Origin: Chitinophagaceae bacterium
Lineage (GTDB): Bacteria > Bacteroidota > Bacteroidia > Chitinophagales > Chitinophagaceae
Length of the DNA: 64,000 nucleotides
Assembly: GCA_016713965.1 (NCBI GenBank)
Contig: JADJOC010000005.1
Coordinates: 14,327-78,326 of the forward strand
Direction: 5' to 3'
Of the stretch, positions 51,929 to 59,087 are shown piece by piece (within the stretch, counting starts at the first letter, position 1; the number at the start of each line of letters is the position of its first letter). A model generated the notes under the pieces. It was not told the origin of the DNA and did no database searches. It saw only the letters and a list, made by a program, of their open reading frames with translations. Both the position numbers and the translations under genes were made by a program.

Positions 51929-52538
51929 GCGGAAACCGTGTAAATGCGGATGTGGGAAGCTACCAAAATTAGGGTATAAGGGATATGCTGGATTGGGGTG
52001 TATTCCGCAGGAAATCAAAGATGCCAATCCTGAAAAGTTTAAAATACGCTCTATTTCGCACAGAAACCGTGCTAAAATCAACGATATTTCCAGAAAGATA
52101 CATTCATACCAGCTGGAGAAAAATAAGCCAAATAACGGGCTAAAAAGCGATTTGTTAAAAAAGGCAGATAATTTGTTTTCAAAATTCATCAAAAAAAGGG
52201 ATTCTGATGAAAAGGGTAACGTTACCTGTAAATTTTGTCAAAACACCTACAATTTGAAGGATAAAGACAGTAGTGGTGATTACATTATTCAAGCTATGCA
52301 CTTTGTTTCCCGTAGCGTTTACTCACTAAGATATTCTGAAAATAACGTACATGCAGGATGTTGTTTTTGCAATAAAAGTCAATATGATAACCCAAATGGT
52401 GAAGTATATGAAACATTTAAACGTTTTTTATACCATAAAATAGGAGTTGAAGCAGTTTGGGCAATGGAAGCCGAAAAAAGAAACATAAACAAACTATCAC
52501 ATGCTGATTTAGAAGATGTTATAAAAAAATACACCTAA
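51909..52538 (+). CDS. ninG: NinG-type recombination endonuclease, 209 aa
   Basis: ATG 51909. N-terminal zinc knuckle PCKCGCGKLPK, a long basic coiled region, then a second metal site VTCKFCQNTYNL with HFVSRSVYSLRYSENNVHAGCCFCNK. This combination is characteristic of lambda NinG (Rap), a nuclease for recombination intermediates. Length is close to lambda NinG (204). It lies in the replication operon, as in lambdoid phages, and complements the RusA-type resolvase at the right end. Confidence 0.85.
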   Translation: MHNSTIKRKPCKCGCGKLPKLGYKGYAGLGCIPQEIKDANPEKFKIRSISHRNRAKINDISRKIHSYQLEKNKPNNGLKSDLLKKADNLFSKFIKKRDSDEKGNVTCKFCQNTYNLKDKDSSGDYIIQAMHFVSRSVYSLRYSENNVHAGCCFCNKSQYDNPNGEVYETFKRFLYHKIGVEAVWAMEAEKRNINKLSHADLEDVIKKYT

Positions 52539-52552
52539 AGTTACATTTTTAT

Positions 52553-52879
52553 ATGGGTTACTACAACGATAAAAAAAATATTAAAGAAACAACTCAAAAT
52601 AAAATTGTTGCAGTTGCTACTTATGAAGTTGGGGCTGAAATAATTGCTAAAGCGTTGAATTACTATTTTGGGGATACCTATACAAGAAATGAGGCTGTTG
52701 AAATGATGCACCAAAACACAGCAAATGGTTTAAAAAGAATAGCTGACTTTGTAGAAAAAGAAGAATATGATAGTGAAGATATTATTGATTATTTAAGAGA
52801 AGTGAAGGAAGAAATGGAAGCACAGGCATTGGTAGTATCAATGAGGGATGAATTAAAGTTTGAAAAATTGAATGATTAA
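52553..52879 (+). CDS. Hypothetical protein, 108 aa
   Basis: ATG 52553. Helical, acidic at the C-terminus (YDSEDIIDYLREVKEEMEAQ). No recognised motif. Lies in the rightward replication operon, 14 nt after ninG. Function unknown. Confidence 0.55.
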   Translation: MGYYNDKKNIKETTQNKIVAVATYEVGAEIIAKALNYYFGDTYTRNEAVEMMHQNTANGLKRIADFVEKEEYDSEDIIDYLREVKEEMEAQALVVSMRDELKFEKLND

Positions 52880-52921
52880 ATATTTTAGAAGATATTATTG
52901 AAAAATATAAATAACAAAATT

Positions 52922-53161
52922 ATGAATTTAATAGAACTACGAAAATGGGTTGATAATGACCTTAAATTAGAAGGGTATGAGCATAAACAGATTTTAGATA
53001 AAATTGATTTGGTAATAAGTAATACCGACCATCAATTCAAGTGCTTACGTGATTTACGATATGGCATTTTTAAAGATGCTGATGCTGTAAACGGACTTAT
53101 TGATAAAACCATTTCTGATTATGAAACTTCTTTGGTGGAGCACACAGACAAAACAATTTGA
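52922..53161 (+). CDS. Hypothetical protein, 79 aa
   Basis: I start at ATG 52922 (MNLIELRKWV); a longer frame would need TTG. Fully helical-looking (VDNDLKLEGYEHKQILDKID). It ends 7 nt before the next likely start. Function unknown. Confidence 0.5.
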   Translation: MNLIELRKWVDNDLKLEGYEHKQILDKIDLVISNTDHQFKCLRDLRYGIFKDADAVNGLIDKTISDYETSLVEHTDKTI

Positions 53162-53168
53162 AAAGCGT

Positions 53169-53582
53169 ATGGAACTTAAATATTTTAGAAACGGTAAAAT
53201 TGAACAGAACGTAGCATTGATTTCTAAGTACAAAATACTTAGAGTTAAAATGAAGATTGCTAATAAACTTGGGTTTAATGATAGTGATAGGTATTTAATA
53301 GGAACTGATAAAGCGGAAAACCCAATTAAATATATCTATGTTGTTAAATCAAAAATGGCAGTTACGGAGCAGGATAAAGATTTAGGATGGCAAACAAAAT
53401 ACAACAAACACTCATGGAGTATGTCGTTTAAAACCATAGTTAATGAATTAAATCTTGAATCAAGATTACCAATGTGGTTAAGAGTAGAAATTTTTGAGGA
53501 CAACGATTTTACAGGATTTCGGCTATTATTACCTGAAATTGAAAATAAAAGCAATATAGTATCACTTCCAAAAGACAAGTGA
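53169..53582 (+). CDS. Hypothetical protein, 137 aa
   Basis: I prefer ATG 53169 (MELKYFRNGKIEQN), 7 nt after the previous stop; ATG 53121 (MKLLWWSTQT) inside the previous gene is an alternative. Mixed alpha/beta with LGFNDSDRYLIGTDKAENPI and FRLLLPEIE. No cysteines, no motif known to me. Rightward operon. Confidence 0.5.
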   Translation: MELKYFRNGKIEQNVALISKYKILRVKMKIANKLGFNDSDRYLIGTDKAENPIKYIYVVKSKMAVTEQDKDLGWQTKYNKHSWSMSFKTIVNELNLESRLPMWLRVEIFEDNDFTGFRLLLPEIENKSNIVSLPKDK

Positions 53583-53625
53583 GTGATTAGTAAGGGTGTA
53601 AACACATAAAAGCGTAAAAAAGATT

Positions 53626-53832
53626 ATGCCAAAAGATAAATACCAAGTATATATAAACAACATATTACGTTATACTTGTGTAACTACTAGTAGAAGTGAA
53701 GAAGATATAATTGATATACTTAAAAGTAGGTATGCTTTGTATTATAATGGGTATGTGGATATATATAAAATTGAAGGAGAAAATAAAATACTACTTTATT
53801 CATCAGGTAAAAGATGGGAGGGTAAATACTAA
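53626..53832 (+). CDS. Hypothetical protein, 68 aa
   Basis: ATG 53626 after a short A-rich spacer. Beta-rich ends (QVYINNILRYTCVTTS and ENKILLYSSGKRWEGKY) around a helix (EEDIIDILKSRYALYY). Function unknown; early-operon protein. Confidence 0.5.
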   Translation: MPKDKYQVYINNILRYTCVTTSRSEEDIIDILKSRYALYYNGYVDIYKIEGENKILLYSSGKRWEGKY

Positions 53833-53850
53833 ACTTTAAAAACAAAAAAT

Positions 53851-54282
53851 ATGATTGATGGATTAAACAATTTTGAGTTATCAAAAAAATTAATGGAAAG
53901 ATTGAATGAAACAAAAAAGTCAGAATGGCTTAGGATTGCTAATACATTTAATAGCTGGGAGTTTCCTATATCATTTTATGATTTAATTCCAAAGTGGTGG
54001 GGTAAACCTGGAATGAACAAAGCATCAGAAGTTATAACTCCAATTATTGATAGAGTAAAAAGAGAATTTGGTGAAAAAGAAATGCTTAGATTTCATAATG
54101 TTACTACTGGTAGAATGTCAAATGATGAATTTGAATATTGGTTTGATAATATATCTACATTAATGGGAAGTGGGAAAGAATTTGATAAATATTATGAAAG
54201 ATTATATTTCATGCAATCAATTCATTGGTGGGAAGATGAAGTTTTTGAAAAATTACAAAAATTAGTTAAAACAGAAAAATGA
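53851..54282 (+). CDS. Hypothetical protein, 143 aa
   Basis: ATG 53851 after an AAAACAAAAAAT leader. Helical with several tryptophans (WWGKPGMNKASEVITPIIDR, MQSIHWWEDEVFEKLQKL). Overlaps the next gene by 4 nt. No family recognised. Confidence 0.55.
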   Translation: MIDGLNNFELSKKLMERLNETKKSEWLRIANTFNSWEFPISFYDLIPKWWGKPGMNKASEVITPIIDRVKREFGEKEMLRFHNVTTGRMSNDEFEYWFDNISTLMGSGKEFDKYYERLYFMQSIHWWEDEVFEKLQKLVKTEK

Positions 54283-54623
54283 TAAAACCAGAAACAGCCA
54301 AAGCCTACCGTAAACTTCTTGTAGGAATACTAACAGTAGAGTATGCAATGCTAGAAATTAAGGATGATTCTTTTTATGAGTTAAGACAAAGAGTAAATAA
54401 GGTTTTACGAGCCTGCAAGGATGTGCAAGACCATTTTACCCATCACCCTAACGTAAAAGCAGAGCATAGGGAAATATTTAAAAAGGAATTTGTAAAGTCC
54501 GAAATGTTTATGCTATCAGAACTTTTAGAAACAGTATATGGTATAGATGATGAAGGATTAGAAATTATTATTAATGCTATTAAAAGCCAATTACAAAATG
54601 AAATTCCCCAAAAACATCCCTAA
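54279..54623 (+). CDS. Hypothetical helical protein, 114 aa
   Basis: ATG 54279 overlaps the previous TGA region by 4 nt. All-helical (ELRQRVNKVLRACKDVQDHF) with a histidine cluster (HFTHHPNVKAEH), which could bind metal. Overlaps the following zinc-ribbon gene by 26 nt. Function unknown. Confidence 0.55.
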   Translation: MIKPETAKAYRKLLVGILTVEYAMLEIKDDSFYELRQRVNKVLRACKDVQDHFTHHPNVKAEHREIFKKEFVKSEMFMLSELLETVYGIDDEGLEIIINAIKSQLQNEIPQKHP

Positions 54624-54771
54624 TTGCCCTTCTTGTAAAAAGAACACACAGAAGCACCTTTTAGGTGCTGGAGGTGTTAAAACAACAAACAATATAAATT
54701 TTGTATATAAATGTTTGAAATGCGAAAATTTATATGCAATTAAAACACAAACAAATGAAGTTACAAAATAA
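54598..54771 (+). CDS. Small zinc-ribbon protein, 57 aa
   Basis: I start at ATG 54598 (MKFPKNIPNCPSC). CPSCKKNT and CLKCENLY give a four-cysteine zinc ribbon with about 26 residues between the knuckles. Early-operon protein with possible nucleic-acid binding. Overlaps its neighbours on both sides. Confidence 0.55.
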   Translation: MKFPKNIPNCPSCKKNTQKHLLGAGGVKTTNNINFVYKCLKCENLYAIKTQTNEVTK

Positions 54772-54988
54772 ATGTTATAGGATTATAACAGATAAATTTA
54801 GGGGATATGAAGTTCAAGAACGCAAGAAAATACTTTTCCTTTCGTATTGGAAACAATCAAGGTGTTATGGGTCTATTAATACATTTCCTTCAATACGAGA
54901 AGCCCAATCATGGATTGAAGAAGGTTGCCCATCATATAATATCCCAAAAAGGAAAACTGTTTGGGTATCTGAAAAATGTAAACAATAA
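54755..54988 (+). CDS. Hypothetical protein, 77 aa
   Basis: I start at ATG 54755 (MKLQNKCYRII), overlapping the zinc-ribbon gene by 17 nt. Basic, with ERKKILFLSYWKQSRCYGS and a helix REAQSWIEEG. Function unknown. The 138 nt that follow (54989-55126) hold only a 23-codon frame (54992-55063) that I do not accept as a gene. Confidence 0.5.
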   Translation: MKLQNKCYRIITDKFRGYEVQERKKILFLSYWKQSRCYGSINTFPSIREAQSWIEEGCPSYNIPKRKTVWVSEKCKQ

Positions 54989-55126
54989 TTTATGAAACAA
55001 AGACTAGAAGCTACTCATTTTATTGATGTAGCTAAGCATCCTGAATATTATAAAAGTATATAAGATTACGTCTTTAAATTCTTTTTTTGATTTCAATAAA
55101 CAATTAGGGTTTAAAACAATAGCAGT

Positions 55127-55315
55127 ATGGAATATAAAATACAAGTAAAGCTACTCGAAGATGTAGTAAGTGGCAACAAGAAATTGTACGCTAAAAAAGG
55201 AGATACATTAACCCTAATAAGTATTTTTTCAAATGTATTAATATTGCAAAATGAAGATGACAATAAATTCCCTGTAAAAAAAGAAATAACTGATTATATA
55301 CCCATAAAAACTTAA
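55127..55315 (+). CDS. Small SH3-like beta protein, 62 aa
   Basis: ATG 55127. Short strands with KKLYAKKGDTLTLISIFSNV and LILQNEDDNKFPV resemble a small beta-barrel of SH3 or KOW type. Function unknown. Lies in the rightward operon before the helix-turn-helix gene. Confidence 0.5.
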   Translation: MEYKIQVKLLEDVVSGNKKLYAKKGDTLTLISIFSNVLILQNEDDNKFPVKKEITDYIPIKT

Positions 55316-55334
55316 CAATTTAAACCGTACTAAA

Positions 55335-55613
55335 ATGAAACTACAAAAACCCAACTCCGACAAAGCAACAATTTTATACCATTTAATTAAGCATGGCTCT
55401 GTATCCATGAAAACCTTTAGTTGGATGGAAGGATACCGTACTAGAGTATCTGAATTAAGAAGGAAGTATCAAATTGCCCTTAATGATAAACTTGAAAAAA
55501 CCACAAATAGATTTGGAAGAGAAATGCACTATTACGAACACCATCTTGTAAATAAAGACCACGCTATTAAGGTTTACGAAAAGATAAACCATAAAGAAAA
55601 ATGCGTAAAATAA
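55335..55613 (+). CDS. Phage helix-turn-helix protein, 92 aa
   Basis: ATG 55335. The string HLIKHGSVSMKTFSWMEGYR, then TRVSELRRKYQIALNDKLEK, matches small phage and plasmid helix-turn-helix proteins in which an RTRVSELR helix is conserved. Probably a DNA-binding regulator of early or middle genes. Overlaps the next small membrane gene by 13 nt. Confidence 0.6.
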   Translation: MKLQKPNSDKATILYHLIKHGSVSMKTFSWMEGYRTRVSELRRKYQIALNDKLEKTTNRFGREMHYYEHHLVNKDHAIKVYEKINHKEKCVK

Positions 55614-55720
55614 TAGAAGTATTGTACTTTTTTTTAATATGCGTTCCTTTGGGGCTTATTTTGTATGCTTTGGTGTGGGTGTACTGGTTGTTTAAAAAAA
55701 GTAATTATACAAAACAATAG
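55601..55720 (+). CDS. Single-span membrane peptide, 39 aa
   Basis: ATG 55601 to TAG 55720. One long hydrophobic helix (YFFLICVPLGLILYALVWVY) with a lysine-containing tail. It overlaps the helix-turn-helix gene by 13 nt. Its last 29 nt overlap the 3' end of a convergent membrane gene. Last gene of the rightward operon. Confidence 0.5.
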   Translation: MRKIIEVLYFFLICVPLGLILYALVWVYWLFKKSNYTKQ

Positions 55721-55856
55721 TCAGCCCAATTAAAGAAAACAATAGGAAAATAATTGACAGCACTAACGACCAATACCAAAGTTTTATTTCTTGATCCACC
55801 GCCTTAGAAAATAAAGTATATTTGAAAACACGGATAATTAAAAGTAATTTTTTCAT
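55692..55856 (-). CDS. Single-span membrane protein, 54 aa
   Basis: ATG 55856 to TAA 55692. A hydrophilic N-terminal part (FKYTLFSKAVDQEIKLW) leads to a strong transmembrane helix (SLVLSIIFLLFSLIGLTIVL). Converges tail-to-tail with the 39-aa membrane peptide, sharing 29 nt. Possible end of the leftward early operon. No terminator-like hairpin is visible between the two. Confidence 0.5.
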   Translation of the reverse strand: MKKLLLIIRVFKYTLFSKAVDQEIKLWYWSLVLSIIFLLFSLIGLTIVLYNYFF

Positions 55857-55899
55857 ATACTCATATTTTAGTTTTTAAGTTGATGCCTTAGTGCTTTGT

Positions 55900-56085
55900 T
55901 CATATATCCAAATCACTTATTTCTTTAAATAAATTGTTTTGCCACCCCCTCATGGTAGATATTACATTCTTAAAATCTTCTTCTTTAATTACTGTTGAAT
56001 TTTCTGGACATATATCCGAAAGTATTTTTAATGCTGATATTACAATGTGCAAATCACTAACAGCTATGTATTCATTTTCTGTCAT
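55900..56085 (-). CDS. Hypothetical protein, 61 aa
   Basis: ATG 56085, overlapping the stop of the 128-aa gene by 4 nt. Helical (SDLHIVISALKILSDICPEN). Leftward early operon. Function unknown. Confidence 0.55.
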   Translation of the reverse strand: MTENEYIAVSDLHIVISALKILSDICPENSTVIKEEDFKNVISTMRGWQNNLFKEISDLDI

Positions 56086-56468
56086 ATTCCTAATTTTTTA
56101 TTTCTTAGTTTAAGTTGCCATTTAGATAATCCAGAGTTATTAACCTTCAATTCTATTTTAGAAGGCTCATCAATTTTCACATCATTGACAATGGGAATAA
56201 AATCAGGGTGATTTTTTGATGTTTTGTATTTAAGATTATTTGGCTTATCCTTCATTTCCTTCCACTCCCTAACCATATCTTCTGGTAGTATTCCTTGCTC
56301 ATTGCAGATGGCTTCTATTTCAGTTACCCATGCAGAAGATTTCCCTAAATTCATCATTTCTTCGGCTGATGGCATATTCAATTGCTTTTGAATAATTTTG
56401 CCAATTTCTCCATTGGTAACCATATCTTGTAAAGAATTGATTGTTGTTTTTTCTTTTTTAGCTTCCAT
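56082..56468 (-). CDS. Hypothetical protein, 128 aa
   Basis: ATG 56468, overlapping its upstream neighbour by 11 nt. Acidic N-terminal half with helices (SLQDMVTNGEIGKIIQKQLN) and a basic C-terminal end (SKWQLKLRNKKLGI). No family recognised; the spacing of charged helices might suit a DNA-associated or inhibitor protein. Confidence 0.55.
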   Translation of the reverse strand: MEAKKEKTTINSLQDMVTNGEIGKIIQKQLNMPSAEEMMNLGKSSAWVTEIEAICNEQGILPEDMVREWKEMKDKPNNLKYKTSKNHPDFIPIVNDVKIDEPSKIELKVNNSGLSKWQLKLRNKKLGI

Positions 56469-56652
56469 TGAGTTTGTTTTTTAATTTATCTTTTATAAAT
56501 ATCATTAAAAATGAAATTATAAACATAAATACGCCAATCATCATTAATGGTATATTGTTATTGGCAACTGAGCCACCTATGATACCCCCGCCAATACCTG
56601 AAATTGGTATATATAAAATATTAAGTGCTTTTATAATGTTTTTATTGGTCAT
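56458..56652 (-). CDS. Two-helix glycine-rich membrane protein, 64 aa
   Basis: I start at ATG 56652 (MTNKNIIKAL); the longer frame does not start with ATG upstream of the previous stop. Two hydrophobic segments, YIPISGIGGGIIGGSVANNN and MMIGVFMFIISFLMIFI, with a basic end KDKLKNKLNGS. The glycine-zipper first helix is common in small membrane-perturbing proteins. Leftward operon. Confidence 0.55.
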   Translation of the reverse strand: MTNKNIIKALNILYIPISGIGGGIIGGSVANNNIPLMMIGVFMFIISFLMIFIKDKLKNKLNGS

Positions 56653-56663
56653 TGAGTTTGTTT

Positions 56664-56996
56664 TTAAAATTGATACCATTTCTTTTTTATAGTAGTGGTT
56701 GGAGGGTCTTTTTTATGATTTTTTGATTCGACTGTTATTTTAAAATAAGTATCACCCCCAAAATCTAAATTAAACTCTTGGATTGGCAACTTACCATCTT
56801 CTACACATTGGCTAACTATAAAATGTTTAAAAAATCCTGGATACAAATATTTTATAACCCCAAGATGTTTAAGAAGTTTATCTAATGCTTTTGAAGGTAA
56901 GACATCTTGCATTATTTCAGCTTGTAACATAGCCTTTTCAACAGCATTCATTAACTGTTCTTTTTGGTCTTTAAAGTAATCTACATTTTCATTCAT
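56664..56996 (-). CDS. Hypothetical protein, 110 aa
   Basis: ATG 56996, overlapping the preceding stop by 4 nt. Helical N-terminal half (QLMNAVEKAMLQAEIMQDVL) and a beta C-terminal half ending in a basic tail (TTTIKKKWYQF). Not recognised. Confidence 0.55.
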   Translation of the reverse strand: MNENVDYFKDQKEQLMNAVEKAMLQAEIMQDVLPSKALDKLLKHLGVIKYLYPGFFKHFIVSQCVEDGKLPIQEFNLDFGGDTYFKITVESKNHKKDPPTTTIKKKWYQF

Positions 56997-57484
56997 AGTT
57001 TGTTTTTTCTGATTTTATGGTAATAAATTCTATCGTTTACCCTTTTAATATCTTTATTTTTTGAAAACCAGCTAATGTAATTCTCTTTTAATTTTTGTTT
57101 ATTTTTTTCTTGATACTCTTTTACTTTTTTATTTCTACAATCATTGCATTGGTTAATCATTCTAAAATGCCCATATTTTTCTTTTCTCATATAAAACATA
57201 GTTACAGGTAGCAATTGCTTACAACATTTGCAAACATTTTCACGAATTACATTTTTCTCTGCTTTATTGTCTAAATGAGTAAAATTTACCTGTGATTCTC
57301 TTTGTTCAAAAGCAAGTCTTGCAATTATTTTAAGAATATTTGGTTTATCATATTTATTGTTATTTTCAATAAATTTAATATAGGCATCATTAATAAGATC
57401 GCCTGCTTGGATATTCAGGCTTTTATCTTTTATAACACTACCTGCATACGCTAATAAATTTTTGTAATCCTTTTCAAAACTCAT
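56993..57484 (-). CDS. Sigma-region-2-like plus zinc-finger protein, 163 aa
   Basis: ATG 57484. Residues about 6-58 (YKNLLAYAGSVIKDKSLNIQ, then GDLINDAYIKFIENNNKYDK) resemble region 2.1-2.2 of ECF-type sigma factors. Residues about 84-125 form a zinc ribbon (CKCCKQLLPVTMFYMRKEKY then NQCNDCRNKK) of the kind seen next to phage HNH domains. No sigma region 4 is present. It could bind core RNA polymerase to redirect transcription. Both similarities are by eye. Confidence 0.5.
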   Translation of the reverse strand: MSFEKDYKNLLAYAGSVIKDKSLNIQAGDLINDAYIKFIENNNKYDKPNILKIIARLAFEQRESQVNFTHLDNKAEKNVIRENVCKCCKQLLPVTMFYMRKEKYGHFRMINQCNDCRNKKVKEYQEKNKQKLKENYISWFSKNKDIKRVNDRIYYHKIRKNKL

Positions 57485-57489
57485 TGGGT

Positions 57490-57729
57490 TTATTTTGTAG
57501 TTTTTTCATGCTCCCAACTAATACTCCACATCTTATTTGGGATTAAATTGCTTACTTGGTATCCACATTTTTCTAATTCTTTCTGGGTAGCATCTCCCAT
57601 TCTGCTAACTTTTGTAGAGTAACATCCTCGTTTAGCATCTTCATGTATTAATGAAAAACACTCACTTAATAACCCATCTATAGATTTTAAGTAACTTTCT
57701 GTCATTTGTCTTGCTTCTGTTGATTGCAT
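57490..57729 (-). CDS. Hypothetical protein, 79 aa
   Basis: ATG 57729. Helical first half (QMTESYLKSIDGLLSECFSL), then a region with three cysteines in total. 5 nt upstream of the sigma-like gene in the same direction. Function unknown. Confidence 0.55.
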   Translation of the reverse strand: MQSTEARQMTESYLKSIDGLLSECFSLIHEDAKRGCYSTKVSRMGDATQKELEKCGYQVSNLIPNKMWSISWEHEKTTK

Positions 57730-57746
57730 ATTATATTTTTTAAAGT

Positions 57747-58196
57747 TTAAAAATCAAATGTTTTACTTTTTTCTATTGCTATTTTTTCTAATTTATTTTT
57801 CTGCCAGTCAGGAATAGTATCTTTTTTAATTTCCCGAACAATGTTTTCTATCTCTAAAACTGAATTAGCCTCCGATATTTCGGTTTGATATGCTGCATAT
57901 TGGTCAATTTTTGGTTTTGGCTCTTGCCATAAAGCAATTTCGTCATAGGTTATTATGCTCGCTTTAACACCATTATAAGCAGCTTGTGAATTGGGTGTGT
58001 AATTTATTTCACTATTAAGTCCTTCATTTTCACCAAAACTATCAATAAAACCATAAACCTTTTCTTTTAATTTTTCTTCGTTGCCGAACCTTAAAATTTT
58101 ACCACCTTCCACATAAAGACTAATTTGTTTCTTTTTGCTTTGAACAGGTTTTCTTCCTGCTCCACGCCTTTTTCCTCCTTGTTTTTTTTCTTCCAT
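57747..58196 (-). CDS. Leaderless regulator-like protein with GKRRGAGRKP motif, 149 aa
   Basis: I start at ATG 58196, since a perfect promoter ends 4 nt before it and the longer frame starts inside that promoter. The N-terminus GGKRRGAGRKPVQSKKKQIS followed by LYVEGGKIL is the phrase found at the start of many small phage and plasmid DNA-binding (ribbon-helix-helix type) proteins. The remainder is acidic and helical. It is likely an early regulator of the leftward operon it heads. Confidence 0.6.
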   Translation of the reverse strand: MEEKKQGGKRRGAGRKPVQSKKKQISLYVEGGKILRFGNEEKLKEKVYGFIDSFGENEGLNSEINYTPNSQAAYNGVKASIITYDEIALWQEPKPKIDQYAAYQTEISEANSVLEIENIVREIKKDTIPDWQKNKLEKIAIEKSKTFDF

Positions 58197-58200
58197 TTCA

Positions 58201-58231
58201 CAAATATAATACACTTACTTGATTTTACAAA
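58201..58231 (-). promoter_or_regulatory. Perfect consensus promoter, leaderless type
   Basis: On the minus strand TTTG (58231-58228), exactly 19 nt, TATATTTG (58208-58201), then TGAA and ATG 58196. Identical geometry to the promoters at 1481-1511 and 47955-47985. The -33 element abuts an 11-bp tandem repeat. Confidence 0.8.
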
Positions 58232-58265
58232 TTTTATTTCTATTTTATTTCTATTTTATTTCTAT
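58229..58265. repeat. 11-bp tandem repeat (TATTTTATTTC), about three copies
   Basis: Three consecutive copies of the 11-mer TATTTTATTTC (plus strand) lie between the promoter at 58201 and the body of the 50-aa gene. They encode the NRNKIEIK end of that protein. Copy-number change here would alter the sequence upstream of the promoter. Confidence 0.6.
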
Positions 58266-58392
58266 TTTTTGATTTTAAATAGAATTTTTCCAAAAAGCTA
58301 TGTACCCCTTGATAAGATTTGGCTTTACCTTCTTTTTTAAGGATGGCTACCAAATCTTCATTATACCTTGTTCCCATTGGTTTTGATTTCAT
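58240..58392 (-). CDS. Small basic protein, 50 aa
   Basis: ATG 58392 to TAG 58240, 50 codons. GTRYNEDLVAILKKEGKAKS followed by a helical segment; basic. Its last eight residues are encoded by the 11-bp tandem repeats. It starts 17 nt after the stop of the lipoprotein-like gene. Function unknown; possibly DNA-binding. Confidence 0.45.
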   Translation of the reverse strand: MKSKPMGTRYNEDLVAILKKEGKAKSYQGVHSFLEKFYLKSKNRNKIEIK

Positions 58393-58408
58393 ATTGATTG
58401 ATTTTTAA

Positions 58409-58579
58409 TTAGTTATAATATTCTTCATCTTTTACGCTCCATTTATTACATTCCGTACATCTTAATTCCAGAGGCGGCAATTTAGAGTGTTTATTTTTTT
58501 TCCCTTTTTTCCCATGATCCCCACATGCGATAGATTGTAAGCTAACCAATAGAGCGATAATAATTAGTACTGTTTTCAT
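58409..58579 (-). CDS. Small exported zinc-binding-like protein, 56 aa
   Basis: I start at ATG 58579 (MKTVLIIIALLVSLQSIACG); the longer frame lacks an ATG and overlaps the promoter. The first 20 residues look like a signal peptide, perhaps of lipoprotein type although the lipobox (SIAC) is imperfect. The mature part has a basic linker (DHGKKGKKNKHSK) and a CTECNKW knuckle. Transcribed from a consensus promoter as the first gene of the leftward early operon. Confidence 0.5.
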   Translation of the reverse strand: MKTVLIIIALLVSLQSIACGDHGKKGKKNKHSKLPPLELRCTECNKWSVKDEEYYN

Positions 58580-58611
58580 TTTGCGTTGTTGTTTAGTTGT
58601 TAATGATAGAG

Positions 58612-58643
58612 CAAAGATAAGGCGAAATGTAGCTACAAACAAG
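58612..58643 (-). promoter_or_regulatory. Promoter of the 58579 gene
   Basis: Perfect -7 box TATCTTTG (58619-58612, minus strand). Upstream CTTG at 58643-58640 gives a 20-nt spacer (an overlapping TTTG gives 16 nt). About 28 nt of leader precede ATG 58579. Confidence 0.65.
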
Positions 58644-58680
58644 AGTAGAAATACCCTATTTTCTCGATCGTAAAATTCCC

Positions 58681-59040
58681 ATCAACATAGAATCACCCAA
58701 TATCCCCTAGATTAGGAGATACCAATCCAAGACCCCGAACAGTCTGGAAATTCCACACAGTTGCCCCAACTATCAATTAATGTTTACCAGTTCACGCTAT
58801 ACCACAGGCTATCACCATGCCCATTACCCAACCTAATGACCAACAACGCAATTGCAGCCACACCACGCCCCGATAATTCACTCCCCCTGCCTACCCTACT
58901 ACACCCACCATTACCCTGCCTTAAATCAAACCCTATTACCCCACACCGCTATTAAGTAGTAGTATGATACCCCAACCAATGCCAATACCCAGCCCCAGCA
59001 CATCAACATAACTAACTACTCATGCCCTTATCCCATCACC
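58681..59040. other. Gene-free block with extreme C-over-G skew
   Basis: By hand count this 360-nt block has about 133 C and 35 G on the plus strand, against an AT-rich, weakly skewed background. No credible ORF exists on either strand between 58643 and 59583. It contains a minus-strand G-quadruplex motif and is followed by a GC-rich hairpin and a tRNA gene. It may be an origin, packaging signal or non-coding RNA; nothing in it is recognised. Confidence 0.6.
58883..58916 (-). other. G-quadruplex motif on the minus strand
   Basis: The plus strand reads five C, then three CCC tracts, with loops of 6, 7 and 7 nt. The minus strand therefore fits the G3+N1-7 rule with four G-tracts. Rare in DNA of this low GC content. 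Confidence 0.6.
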
Positions 59041-59087
59041 CATAAGCAGCGCAACTAATTGACTAACAGGCTAATACAAACAAAAAA

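Noticed and set aside
54992..55063. 23-codon frame after the 77-aa gene
   Set aside because: Too short and without supporting signals, although its start lies close to the previous stop.
58761..58955. 64-codon frame in the C-rich block
   Set aside because: It starts with TTG and is a proline-rich translation of skewed DNA, with no gene-like features.
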